64,000 bases of DNA from Gigaspora margarita (lineage: Eukaryota > Glomeromycota > Glomeromycetes > Diversisporales > Gigasporaceae): contig WTPW01000622.1 in assembly GCA_009809945.1 (NCBI GenBank), forward strand, positions 165,583-229,582. Direction: 5' to 3'. The notes below the pieces were generated by a model, which was not told where the DNA came from, did not search any database, and saw nothing but the letters and a program-made list of their open reading frames with translations. The translations under genes were made by a program, and so were the position numbers. Positions 24,153 through 35,474 of the stretch are shown here, piece by piece. Position 1 is the stretch's first letter, and each line of letters starts with the position of its first letter.

Positions 24153-25102
24153 TATTATACTAGAAAATGCATTATGATGACATATGAAAATGATCATTAT
24201 TAACATTCATTTAATGTCGATTATATGAAATCTCTGATCTTTTTACACAATCATGCATATGATCGGAATGGACATCCAGAATCCCAAAAATATAACTGTC
24301 TTCATAATATTTTCTTTTAATTCATATTCTTTTCATAGTATTTCTTTATATTTCTTTCTATTTTATTGTAGAATAGAATAGATAGTCCTTAGAATAGAAT
24401 AAATTTGTTATTAGTAGTGTAGATTATAAGGCCAGACCAAGTTGATTATGTGTTTTACATTACCTCCCTCTCCCCTCCAGAAGGGGGAGGGAGGGGTGGT
24501 TCATATAGTAAAATTTTAAAAAATTTTTTCTGATTTGTTCCATGACTATATAAAATTTTCTGAAATATTCTGTAGTCCTATGTATATCTATCAAAAATTT
24601 TTTTACTATGAGGGAGGGGGGAGCTCTGAGGAGGGGAGAGTAATGTAAAACACATAATCAACTTGGTCTGGCCTAACCTACAATTCATGTATATAAACCC
24701 TCTATTTTTGCCTTGATAGCAAAGTGGATTTGGTTTTCCCTTGAATATATTTAGTTAGAATTGAATTCTCTCTTGTATTTTTTAATTCCCACTGAATAAT
24801 AAAGTCCTTATACATGTCTTCATACATGCTATAAACTATACTTTATTTCTTTCTTAGTATTTTGTATTTGGTTAAGAGAATTGTGTCTCTTATTGTTAGT
24901 TAAGTGTAGTAAAGTAACCAACCTCTTATATCTTCATATATAATTGTGTTGCTGCCTCTTTCACCAAAGCCTTGTTAAATCCTCTCTGTTAAGTCATACA
25001 CTGACATTATTATTAACCTGCCATATCACTATAGATATAGTCTTCATATCATAATCTATTTGTCTCTTAAATTCTTTTGAGAGGTGAATTCCAAGTATGA
25101 CA
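24153..25102 (+). repeat. Gypsy left LTR (carries a MITE)
   Basis: Starts TATTATACTAGAAAATG (right LTR: TGTTACACTAGAAAATG) and ends in CCAAGTATGACA. Removing the 244-bp MITE and its TAA leaves about 703 bp, matching the right LTR length of 704 bp. A TATATAAA box near 24694 and AATAAAG near 24798 are promoter and polyadenylation candidates. Confidence 0.92.
24430..24673. mobile_element. TAA-target MITE in the left LTR
   Basis: A 244-bp element with long perfect inverted ends (GGCCAGACCAAGTTGATTAT / complement) and TAA on both sides. The right LTR has the intact site GATTATAACCTAC, which proves insertion after LTR formation. The interior has CCCTCTCCCCTCC against GGGGAGGGGAG tracts. PIF/Harbinger-type by target only. 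Confidence 0.95.
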
Positions 25103-25206
25103 TTTTTGGTGGTGACTGTGAGATTAAGGCTCAACAGTTACTTGAATTGTAAAATTAATTAAGAGTAATTAGCTATTACTAACTTGTAAGTTGTGTATAT
25201 ATAATT

Positions 25207-27609
25207 AATTATATAGAATTTCTCTACAGAAATCATCAACACGATCATCAACATACACTTTATTCTGGTACTGGACCAGAAGTTAAGCAACAAATTCAAG
25301 AAATTGTAGCAGATTATTCTTGTCAATTGTGTCATCCTGTTGCAAGGAATATTACTATACAATTTATTAGTTTTTGGACCTGGTTTATTGTAGCATACCC
25401 TGTAATTTCTTATACTGACCATACAGTTTATATTTTCCAATTATTACAACAATCTACCAACCCACCAAGAGAATATTTTTGTGCTTTACTTTATACTTGT
25501 AGATATACTGCTGACCCTGGGTTTGATACATTAGCAAACCAACTTTAACAGGCTTATCAACAAACAAACAAATTTGAATTTGACCCTTTTCTTGTTCTTA
25601 ATACTCAAAATACAACTACTACAGCAGTTGAAAATACTGACTCTGACTCTGACCTAGAACTTAACAGATTATTTCAAACTCCTTCACCCACCCCTATAAT
25701 ACAAAACATGTCCAATGCTCAAGCTATCTTAGATTACCTTCAAGCCAACCAAAAGGAATCCATTTTATTGAGAATAGAACCATTCTACAGAGATGGAACT
25801 CAAGATCCTCAAGCTTGGTTGGAATGTTTTGAAAAAGCTGACATAGCTAAAGGGAGTGCAGAAAATCACGTAATTTTTTTAGGGGGGAGGGGGTCCCCAA
25901 TTATCACATCCTATAAATATATATAGTAAAATATTGAAGTATTTATTTATAAAAATTCACTGAAAGTTGCTACATAGTAAAGTCTAAATTTTACTATGTC
26001 AATCGATAATTATCGATTAAGTAAACTTGTTTGAAATATCAAAATACATATATCCTAAAATTTTTATCAAAATTAAAGAACTTTTTATTATTTATCTTTT
26101 AATTTTTACGTTCGTCGAATATATTTTTTTAAAAATTTTAAAATTTTTGTCAAACATAAAATCAAAAATTCAAATAATAAAAAGTATTCCAATACTGATG
26201 AAAATTTTAGAGTAAGTGTATTTTGATCTTCTGAACAATTTACTTTAGCAACTTTAATCGATTCACATAGTAAAATTTTGACTTTACTATGTAGTGACTG
26301 TTATCGTACGTGGGGTCAAAAACATTTTTGAATTTTTTTAATATTAAAAAGACGAAATTTGATTGGTCAATAGTCTATCACAGGGGGGAGGGGGTCGGAC
26401 CTATATAAACCCTAATTACGTGATTTACTGCACTCCCCTAATAGATGGAATAGCAAAAGAAAACATGAAATTCTCCCTGCCTTTTTACATGGAAATGCAG
26501 ATGAATGGCAACAAACATATTTTAGAGCTAATCTACCAGCTAATCCAGCTGATGCTGATGGAGATTGGACTGCTACTGTTGCTGTCTTCCAAAATCAATT
26601 TTGTACACAGTGTTGGAAAAATAAGTGGTTAAGGGACCTTGATACCTTAAAGCAACTACCTAGAGAATCTATTGAAACTTACAATAGCAAATTTAAAAAA
26701 TTAGTCAAGAGAATAGAAACTGGAGAAAATAATATGCCTGATGCCCAAGAGATGTATTATTTCAAGAAAGGATTGAGACCAGACTTATTACCCTTCCTTC
26801 TAATGCATAACCCAGCAAATTTGAATGCAATCTTAGAATTAGCACGTACACATGAGCAAGGAACTGATTTTGCTACTGATGCTGATCCAATTTCACCCAA
26901 GGGATCAAAAAATTATGAAAAGGAAATTGAACAATTAACTAAACAGATGCAACAACTAAGTTTAAATTATGCTACTATTGCATCAGCCCTTACTGCTCAA
27001 ACTGAAAAACTTTTATTTAAAAACAATTCATATTATGGAAATACTAACAAAAAGTCTACTAACTTTAGTTGTTTCAGATGTGAAGAACCTGGTCATTATG
27101 CAAAAAATTGTTTAGCTGAAAAGTTACCAACTACAGAACAGCAAAACCAAGTCTATGGCCAAAATAAAAACCAACAAAATAGGAATATAAATTTTGTTGA
27201 AGCTGAGTATGAAGATAAAGTTTATGCTACTCACCATCAACCCTACACTACCAACAGGAAGAAACAAAAAGGAAAACAAAAACAATCTGAATCTAGTAAA
27301 GAACATGCTCTCAGAAGTAAAACTCCACAAATATCAACTAACATAGAAGAAATTCCTATAGAAGTAGAACCAAATATACCTTCTACAAAGAAAATATTAA
27401 AAAAAAGGCTACCTTCTGTTTTTGACCAACTTAACTCTTATAATATTTCTGAAGACTTACTGGAATCTCCTGCCCATATTACCTATGGTCAACTCTTGCA
27501 ATTTCCTAACCAAAGATGTAACTTGGCAAAGGCCTTAAGAAAAAATAAAGCATCTAGTACAGAAGCTAACCACTTACAAGCTAATAGTCCTCATAAAATA
27601 TGGCTATGA
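25207..27609 (+). pseudogene. Gypsy gag (split by a MITE)
   Basis: Structural capsid/nucleocapsid protein packaging element RNA. Open from about 25207 with one TAA at 25546. MSNAQAILDYL at 25708 is a plausible start of the conserved part. The frame is broken by the insertion at 25851-26438; removing it and one TAA rejoins the frame exactly, giving ADIA then NRWNSKRKHE. The capsid region follows (GNADEWQQTYF, ESIETYNSKFKKL, YYFKKGLRPDL), then a coiled-coil-like KEIEQLTKQMQQL. A CCHC knuckle (CFRCEEPGHYAKNC) lies at about 27070-27111. The C-terminal part is Lys/Gln-rich. The frame ends at 27609, overlapping pol by about ten bases. Confidence 0.88.
25851..26438. mobile_element. TAA-target MITE in gag
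   Basis: A 588-bp element with inverted ends GGGAGTGCAGAAAATCACGT / near-complement ACGTGATTTACTGCACTCCC, flanked by TAA (25848-25850 and 26439-26441). Both subterminal regions have AGGGGGGAGGGGGTC-like G tracts in the same orientation. The ends resemble Harbinger-type GGGGAGTGCA termini. No coding capacity. Confidence 0.9.
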
Positions 27610-28990
27610 GATGTCATGTCCGTATTAAAAGAAACCCTGTAGTTGCAATTCTTGATTCAGGTGCTGCTGTTAGCATTATAACTAGAAAGTTAATAGATAA
27701 ACTAGGATTAGAAATTGACCAACCCTCTAGGTCTGTAGTTGTTACAGCAAATGGAAATCGTACTAAAGCCTTGGGAATAGTTACCAATGTGAAAATAACC
27801 CTACAGGACCTCATTATTCCTATCAGCCTACAAGTAATTTAATTTCAGGGAGAAACTTTATTGTTAGGAACAGATTGGTTTAATAAATCTAAGGCCAAGT
27901 TAGATTTTGCCAACAATACCCTCCGTGTTAAATATTTAAAAAAATAGGTTACTATTAATGCCACCCATGTTAGTAATAATATGCCAGCTCAGAAATTAGA
28001 AGAATTCACTGATGAAGATGAGTGGATTGATAAATTAGAAGAGGATAATAAAGAAATTCAAGCCTTCTATACTGATGAATATGTTTCTAAGGATGATGAC
28101 TTATTTTACAATCTTTGGACTGAACATAACCCTGCTGTATATTTGACAAATACCTTACCAGACCTTGATGATTGGAACAAAGGTTCATTTAATATTAACT
28201 CTGAATTAACTATTGAACAACAAAATCAAGTTGTAGACCTTCTCAAAGAAACTTCTCAAGTTTATGCCAAAAAGATTAGCAAATCTGGACAAACTGTTGG
28301 ATTAGAACAAACCAATCTAGTTCTTCATGAAATTAATACTGGAAATGCTAAACCTATAAGTCAAAGACCCTATAGTATGTCTTTGGATGAACAAGACTTC
28401 CTCAAACAAGAAATTCTTGCCATGAAGAAACAAGGAATTATACAAGAAACAAAAAGTTCTTGGGCTTCTCCTGTTGTACTAGTACCAAAGAAAAATGGTA
28501 AAAAGAGAATATGTATTGACTACAGAAAGTTAAATACTGTTACTGAAAAGGACATTTACCCTTTACCCAATATCAATGAAATCTTGACTGTGTTTAATAG
28601 TTCAAAATGGTTTACAAATCTTGATTTAGCTAGTGGATATTGGCAAGTTGGAATGAAACCAGAAAATAAAAAGAAAACAGCCTTTATTACTAAGTTTGGC
28701 ACTTATGAATTTAATGTTATACCATTTGGACTATGAATGCTCCTTCTATATTTCAAAGGTTAATGAACCATGTTTTATATCCATTTATTAACAAATTTGT
28801 GGTTGTTTATTTGGATGATATAACAATTTATTGTAAAACTTACAATGAACATTTAGAACATGTTTATCAAGTTTTGAAGAAATTGGAAAAAGCTCATTTA
28901 AAATTAAATTTAGAAAAATGCTCTTTTTTTCTTAATTGATAATCTGCCAGTCAATCGGAGAATTTTCCTTATTAAGATGTGACAGAGATC

Positions 28991-30010
28991 TAGTGATGGG
29001 CAAATTCTGATTTTTTTAAAAATCCCATGCAGGATGCGGGATCCCGCGCAGGATCCATGCGGGATTCGTGGGATCGAGTAGAGTTTCTGATTTTTTCANG
29101 ATAAATAAATATATATATATAAATCACCGCTAGGAATGTTATTTCTCATTAAAATAATAATCATTACTTATAAATCTTACTGCATTTATTACAAATAAAA
29201 ATGCTTATATAGATTTTGCCTACATTTAAAACATCTAAATCTTATAATTATTAAATTTATTAATTCAGATTTGCCTTAATTTTCTCAATTTGTTTTTTAA
29301 ATATTATTATATAAAGATATATTCAAAAATTATAATAGCAACAAAGTGATCAAATCATATAAGCGTATAAAAATTTATAAGTAATCAGGTGCATAATCAG
29401 GTATAAATGTACTAAAATTTATAAGTGATCAGGTACATACGTACAAAAATTTATAGGTAACCAGGTTATATACGTACAAAAATTCATAAACGACTCATAA
29501 GAAATTCATAATCGGGCTTATCAAATAGTCACTTTTATACTCAATAATCATCTAATATCACATAAATGATTGGTTCAAATTTTATTTACCTTATCACTCA
29601 TATTAAATAATCACTGAAATTGGAGATTTTTGCCCATATGGTACACAATATTCTTGATGTATTGTTTATGCAAGAAATTAAAAGTTTAGATTCCCATTTT
29701 ATTAATAATGACAATTTAAAAAATTTATTTCAACGTACAGTTTGCACATTATCTCTGCACGTACGTATATATGTGCAAATGAGAAACAAATAAAAAGTTA
29801 ACGTGTTTTATGTACATCAAATACTAATTAGTCATTGGCCCACTTATGTTAAAGCTGGCCGGATAATTTGTTAATGCGAGCCAGATAATATGCTAATGCA
29901 GGCCAAATAATCTTATATTAAAAATCCCGCACGCGGGATTTTGAATTCCCGCATCCCACGTGGGATCCCACGCGGGATCATGCACAGATCCCGCGCGTGG
30001 CCCATTACTA
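28991..30010. mobile_element. hAT-type MITE with GCGGGATCC subterminal repeats
   Basis: A 1,020-bp element with ends TAGTGATGGGC / complement of TAGTAATGGGC and a perfect 8-bp duplication CAGAGATC (28983-28990 and 30011-30018). Subterminal words GCGGGATCC, CGCGGGAT and TGGGATCC cluster at both ends (29027-29080 and 29925-30000). The interior is AT-rich and contains short direct repeats of ATCAGGTAYATACGTACAAA near 29420-29480. The ends are related to those of the hAT at 18547 but the repeat word differs. Confidence 0.93.
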
Positions 30011-30423
30011 CAGAGATCACTTATAACTCGAAGTTGAATTAAAATTTTAAGGTATTAGTAAGTTATAAAATTTTTTTAAATAAATATGGTATTCAAGTAG
30101 TACAAATAATAGAATAATACCATAAGCTTCTAATTATAAAATTATTAGATATCAATCTTTTTTTTTGAAGAACTTTACTTAGTAAGCACATGGCATTTAC
30201 TAAGTAAAACCCTATATTAATTAGATATCAAGGTAATTTCATAATATATTGTTTTTAGCTTATTTTATAACAAATTTACTGGATTTTTTTTATTTTTTAG
30301 AGATTTAGACTTAAAAATAACGAGAGATGGATTCGACAGATTGTTTTTATTCTACACTATATTGGTAAGATCTTAATTATAGTAGATCCTAATATATACG
30401 ATATATAAATGTTCATATTATCT

Positions 30424-31290
30424 TAGACTAATCAGTTTTTTACTATAGTTGTCATTCCAGCATTGTCTAGGTATACTTACTGATCTCCTCAGATCTTGGG
30501 GCATAATGGATTATTAGTGGATCTTATTATAGTAGATCTTAATATATATGATATACAAATGTTCATATTATTTAAACTAATCAGATCTTTTATTAAAGTT
30601 GTTGTTCCAATGCTGTCTAGATATACTTACTGATTTCCTTGAACCTTGGAACGTAATATTGGAAAAGGATTAGCAAATGCAATATGCAAGAACAACGCTC
30701 TTTGCAGGTGCACTTTTTAAGAACACTACATTGATCTTAGATTCAGATGGCAGCTTTGGCCCTTCACAAGAACACTACACTAACTTGTTTGGATTTTTAA
30801 GGACTCTAGTTTTGATAATAAATTTGTTCCAATTCAAACCTATACCGTTGGCAAGCTGAGACCATTATATATAGCCCTACAATATATACTAGCAATAGGT
30901 TGAACGGGAACTGAAATAGAATTAACCCAGTGTTGACATTTCTTTGATTCTTGATTGTAACGTCTGGTTTCAAACATGAGACCCACAGAAAATGATACAA
31001 GGATGGACAAGTAGAAATAAAGATATCGATAATTGTATTGAAGAATTTCAACTTAAAGTCATATGAAGACGTAACGAATAGATTCTTGAAATAGATTAGT
31101 TAATATCCAAAACGTTGATAACATGGAACACAAAATTGGATAAGAAATTGTTTTTTTAATAAAATTTAAGTTAAAAAGGATGAGCATAATATTTGTATTA
31201 ATTAAACTAATCAGGTTTTTTATTATAGTCGTCATTTCAATGCTGTCTAGGTATACTTACTGATTTTCTTGGATCTTGGGCTCAATATTA
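30424..31290. repeat. Three diverged direct repeats (about 85 bp)
   Basis: Copies near 30424-30510, 30579-30660 and 31203-31290 share ACTAATCAG, then a TTTTTTAYTATAGT-like run, CAATGCTGTCTAGGTATACT and TACTGATTTYCTTGRATCTT. Two are followed by GCAAATGCAATATGCAAGAA-type phrases that recur again near 32140 and 32290. They may be remnants of the autonomous element's interior. Function unknown. Confidence 0.75.
30985..31095 (+). pseudogene. Kinase-family N-terminal fragment
   Basis: The plus-strand reading GWTSRNKDIDNCIEEFQLK, then SYEDV after a frame slip, then CGAATAGATTC, corresponds to the N-terminal signature of the kinase genes at 7982 and 50145 (WTS-N-x-ID, Q-L, EEVIEWIPF). Only about 110 bp is preserved and no kinase core follows. 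It lies wholly inside the TTAA element, so it was either captured or part of an earlier locus. Confidence 0.65.
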
Positions 31291-31565
31291 GACCTGAAGG
31301 GGAAAAGGGTAAGCAAATGCAATGTGCAAGAATGCTCTTTGCAGGTGCACTTCTTTGCATAAACACCATGATGACTTATCTTATTCGAATCTTTCCCTTT
31401 ATAATAATAACCTTGGATTAGAATAAGGGAAAGCATTAGTACTACATTTTTGCAAGAAGAACATGCAGAACTCAAGGTAATAATGACATTGGTCATAAAT
31501 TAGGATCTAGCAGTTGCACTTTATAAGAATGTCATGCTAACTTCTTTAATCTAAACATTTTAGTA

Positions 31566-31921
31566 CCGTATAGACCCGAAATAATACCCACTTGTGTGTT
31601 AGATCGCGTTATTTCGAGTACGCCCATGTGCGTTATTTCAAAAATAAGAGCTGGTTTTCAGAGCCTAAATTTTTAATGATGCATTAATTCGGGGGCATGC
31701 ATGGTGTTAATTTGAGATCACATACTGAGCAGTGTTTCACTAGAAGGTCACTGGAAGGCTACTGGAAGAAAATCAATAGTGTTACTAGAATTTTAAGTTC
31801 CAGTGATATTATTAATTTTCTTCTAGTAGCCTTCCAGTGCAACACTGACATACCATATGCTATTTTCTAGAGATTCGAATTTCAAAATAACGCCTGTGAG
31901 CATTATTTCAGGTCTATACAG
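31566..31921. mobile_element. TA-type MITE (GTATAGACCCGAAATAA ends)
   Basis: A 356-bp element with ends CCGTATAGACCCGAAATAAT / complement of CTGTATAGACCTGAAATAAT, with TA on both sides (31564-31565 and 31922-31923). Further inward the words GCGTTATTTC recur. Tc1/mariner-type by target. It carries a smaller inverted-repeat element at 31730-31847. Confidence 0.88.
31730..31847. mobile_element. 118-bp inverted-repeat element nested in a MITE
   Basis: Ends CAGTGTTTCACTAGAAGG / complement of CAGTGTTGCACTGGAAGG, followed inward by the mirrored CTACTGGAAGAAAAT. The word ACTGGAAG is repeated. The ends resemble the CAGTGTTT ends of elements X and Y. A clear 8-bp duplication was not found. Confidence 0.7.
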
Positions 31922-32423
31922 TAGGTGCATTTTAAGAAATATTAAGCTGACTTCTTTGAATTCGATTTAACAATCTAGCATCAAAGAGGTAAAGTGCACT
32001 TGGTAAAAGCATCACATTAATTTTTTAGATTTTCAGAAGGAAGAAATGCGTTGCCAATACACTTTTCAAGAATCACACTGATTTCTAAGAATCCTTGTGA
32101 TAATAATCTTGGATAAGAAGGAGAAAAGTATTAGTCCGATGCAATTTGCAAGAACATCGCGTTGACCTTGAGCCTTCAGTGGATCTGATAGAGGAAAAGC
32201 TTAGCAGATATACTTTGTATGAACACCATACTGACTTATTCGAATCTTCATAATCTTGGATTAGAAGAAGGTAAGCATTAATTACTGCATTTTGCAAGAA
32301 CAAAATGCAGTCAATAATCTTTGTTAAATCGAAATTCAGAGAAGTCAGCTTGGGATTTCTAAAATAACCAGCTAAAACATTTTTTGACTTCAGATCAAAA
32401 TTGTCACTAAGTACGAAGTCAGT

Positions 32424-32654
32424 ATGACATTCTTACAAAGTGCATTGGCTAGATCCTTTGAACAGGTTAAAGTATCGTCTGATGAGCCAGCTGAAACTGT
32501 GAGTAAAGTTTCAAAAACCAATAAAAAAAGAAAGCACGTAGGCGAAGTTGAAGCAGTACCTAATAATAGACCTAGGAGACAAGCACGTCCAGTTGTGCCT
32601 ATGGTTCCCAAGCCTCCAAAACAAAGTTACATGTCAAACTGCCTGTTAATATAG
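32424..32654 (+). CDS. Small Lys/Arg-rich hypothetical protein in the TTAA element
   Basis: A 76-codon frame starting MTFLQSALARSFEQ with a basic middle (KTNKKRKH, then NNRPRRQARP) and a Pro-rich end. It could be an exon of a lost transposase or accessory gene, or chance. No catalytic motif, no splice signals that decide it, and no recognised homologue. Confidence 0.3.
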   Translation: MTFLQSALARSFEQVKVSSDEPAETVSKVSKTNKKRKHVGEVEAVPNNRPRRQARPVVPMVPKPPKQSYMSNCLLI

Positions 32655-33771
32655 TTCAGGTTTTTGAGCTCAATTAATTAATTGATGGTGCAGCTACAAT
32701 TAGTCAATTAATTGCAATTTTACGTAATTAGCTTGCATATCATATATTTGCCATCAAGATTGTTACTTACAGTTAATGCATATGATTTTTGATTTTTAGC
32801 TATTTAAAAATAAAGAAAATTGAATTTAATTGCAATTGCAATTATTCTGTCATTAATTGGGTTTTAATTAATATTATAATAATTTTAATTGATTTTAATT
32901 GTATGACATATGGCAAAAATTAATTGTAATTAATTTTTTGGTGGGTCTACTTGAGAATGTATTTAAATGTCTCTTAAGATTTAGTGTTATAAATAGTTGT
33001 ATTTAAACGGCTCTTAAGATTTAGTGTTATAAATAGTTGTTTTATAGTTGACAAATAAAAAATATTATAAACAGACAATATATTATACTAAACTAATATA
33101 TTATAATTTAAATATGATGAGTTGATTATGTATTTGAACTTTATTTTTTTTTTTGTTCTAAATTGATCTTACATATTTAATATTTAATAGATTCTGAACT
33201 AGCAATAGATTGGGTTAAATGAGCTTTAAATGAATGGGTTGGGTGAGGTTTGTTATAACTAATAGGTGTGTTGGTAGGGTATTTTTAAACTAACAGGTGG
33301 GTTGTTTTAGGTGTTTTTAAACTAATAAGTAGGTTGGTTTGAGCAAGCTTTATCCTAGCAATGGGCTGTGATCTAGTATATATATTCTAATCTAGCGAGT
33401 GGCTCTAAAGTAGAAAGTGTGTTTGGTTTGTTGAAATTGGGTAGATTTTTAAATTAAATGGTAGGTGTGTTTTGAAGTAACAAGCAGGTATTTTCATAGT
33501 AGTGGGTAGATTAAACAGTTCTGAATTGGCATGTCTAGAATCGTAAGTAGTTTATACTTACAATAATTTTATTACGAGTAAATTTATTATAGCTGATAGT
33601 ATATAATATCGGATATATATAAAAAAACTTCATATTTACAAATCAGGATTTTCATTAATTAATTTGCATCACAATTACTTAGTAAATGCAGATCATTTTC
33701 TCCAATTGACTCGCGGATTATCAATTAATACTATTAAATTTTTAGAACATATAATCAATAGAGATAGAATT

Positions 33772-34325
33772 GTCCTCCGGGTCGATAGCATAGCGGTTAT
33801 GCTCTGAGGATACAAATCGCAAGGTTGCCGGTTCGATTCCTCCCAAAGGCGAAATAAGAAAAGCCAGCCGGTTAGGGAACTGAAACACCGTGGGAAGACA
33901 GGGACCCAGGACGTCTCACAGATGGACTTAATTGGGCAGCCATTATTTTGAGAATTTGTGGCTGTGAAGAAAATCACGCTAGGACCCCGATTTGGAATAA
34001 CTGAAGTCACGAGACGTAATGTGAGGCCCAAGTCTGGATCTACATGATACTACATGAACTTGGCGTCGCCGGCCCATTTAGGATGAATCCCTCTTTGGTG
34101 CTCCGGTAGGAGCTTCCGGTGTGTGACCTCTCCGGGGGTTACTGCGGTGGGTCGCATCTAGGTGCTGTGGGAAGTAACCGGATGATGTCGGGCTTTATAT
34201 AAATAACATTAGTTATAGTAATAGTAATAAATGTACCGCCCATTGGGGTTGTAAGATATATCAGTTCTTTACAAATAAAGCAACGGCAAGATCCACCAAA
34301 GTTTAAAAAAAAAAAAAAAAAAAAA
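33772..34325 (+). mobile_element. tRNA-derived SINE (copy 1)
   Basis: A 554-bp GC-richer insert with a tRNA-like head: ATAGCATAGCGGTTATGC fits an A box and GGTTCGATTCC fits a B box. It ends in a poly-A run (~34301-34325). A target duplication of about 14-15 bp, AATAGAGATAGAATT, flanks it (33757-33771 and 34325-34339). The body contains AACTGAAGTCACGAGACGTA near 33999, shared with copy 2. Pol III transcription and LINE-driven mobilisation are inferred. It splits Gypsy RT codons just after NRDR. Confidence 0.92.
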
Positions 34326-35474
34326 ATAGAGATAGAATTACCCCTGATGAAGAAAAGATTATTAAAATTAAAGACTTTCCTATACCTAAAACACTCAAGC
34401 AACTTTATGTATTCTTAGGTCTTGCTTTTTATTATAGAAAATTTATAAAAGGATTTTCTAAAATTGCTAAGCCTCTAAACAATTTACTGAAAAAGGATGA
34501 ACTTTACCAATGAAATAAGAACCAAGATGAAGCTTTTAACATTTTGAAAACTCATCCTATTACAGCACCAGTATTAAAATACCCTGATTTCAACTGCCTA
34601 TTTTACCTTTATACAGATGCTTCTAGCTTAGGTTTAGGTGCTGTACTTGCACAATTGGATAAAAATAATAAGAAATATGTTGTAGCATATGCTAGTAGAA
34701 GTATTACCAAAACTGAACAAAATTATTCCATACCTGAACTAGAATGTTTTGCAGTTATTTGGGCTATAGAACATTTTTATTAATATTTAGGATCTAAGCC
34801 ATTTTACATAATAACTGACCATTCTGCTTTACAATAGTTAAGGACTTTTAAGCTTAAAAGAAAATGAGCTAGATGGATTATGAGATTAGAACCTTACAAT
34901 TTTACTATTATCCATTGACCTAGACACAAACATAAAAATGCAGATGCACTTTCAAGACTGCCTGAACAACAAAAAGTTATAGTTTATTACCTTGGACTAG
35001 AAAATGAAGATCAAATTAGTGAAAATATGCTTGATCGATTATTTGAAATTGTTGAAGACCTACCAGTTAAAAGGGAAATTGCAAAAGAAAATATCAATAG
35101 AGCACAACAATGACAAAAATTTCAATGGAACAAGAAATTAAAAAAAGTTCAACAAATCTTTAAAAAAGGAGATAAAGTTCTATTGTTCAATGCATCTTTA
35201 AATAAGCAACATTCTAGTAAATTATTGCCCAGATGGTCAGGACCTTACACCATATATTGTCATATAGCTCATGATGTATATAAACTACAAACAATAGATG
35301 GTCAAATTTTAGAGTCTCATTGCTTAAAAAATATTATGAAAGATATAATAGATCTTAAATATTCCAACAGAATGTTTATGATTGGCCATTGCTATTTTGA
35401 GAAAATTGCTACCTCAATCTTCAAGTTCTTACTTGATATTACTTGCAGAGCTCGTAATAAAACGGGGAGAAATA

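Larger units (their letters stand above)
28936..33724. mobile_element. 4.8-kb TTAA-flanked DNA element inside Gypsy RT
   Basis: The ends are inverted: TTGATAATCTGCCAGTCAAT at the left, with TTGATAATCCGCGAGTCAAT on the minus strand at the right. TTAA lies at 28932-28935 and 33725-33728. Deleting the element plus one TTAA restores the RT frame (FFLN-TIKFLEH). TTAA targeting occurs in piggyBac, Kolobok and Sola3, but the ends do not look like piggyBac and no transposase is visible, so the superfamily is open. The interior holds a hAT-type MITE, a TA-type MITE with a small nested element, diverged internal repeats and a kinase-gene fragment. Confidence 0.85.
27600..35347 (+). pseudogene. Gypsy pol: protease, RT, RNase H, integrase tail (interrupted)
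   Basis: Starts in a different frame from gag. The protease has VAILDSGAAVS. Stops occur at 27840 (TAA) and 27946 (TAG). RT has WASPVVLVPKK, CIDYRKLN, YPLPNI, FTNLDLASGYWQV and FITKFGTYEF. A one-base slip at 28733 precedes NAPSIFQRLMN and the catalytic YLDD. The frame stops at FFLN where the 4.8-kb TTAA element begins. It resumes at 33729 (TIKFLEHIINRD), is broken again by the SINE, then continues with LKQLYVFLGLAFYYRKFI. RNase H has YTDASS, PELECFAV and ITDHSAL. ADALSRLP leads almost directly into the integrase C-terminal part (FKKGDKVLLF, LLPRWSGPYTI). The H2C2 finger and DDE core are absent. Confidence 0.9.

Noticed and set aside
28936-33724. piggyBac assignment of the TTAA element
   Set aside because: Ends lack the CCY start and no DDD transposase is visible; left unclassified.
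33693-34402. Two minus-strand readings (112 and 87 aa)
   Set aside because: They lie across the SINE and its poly-A; no domain, and they cross the insertion junctions.
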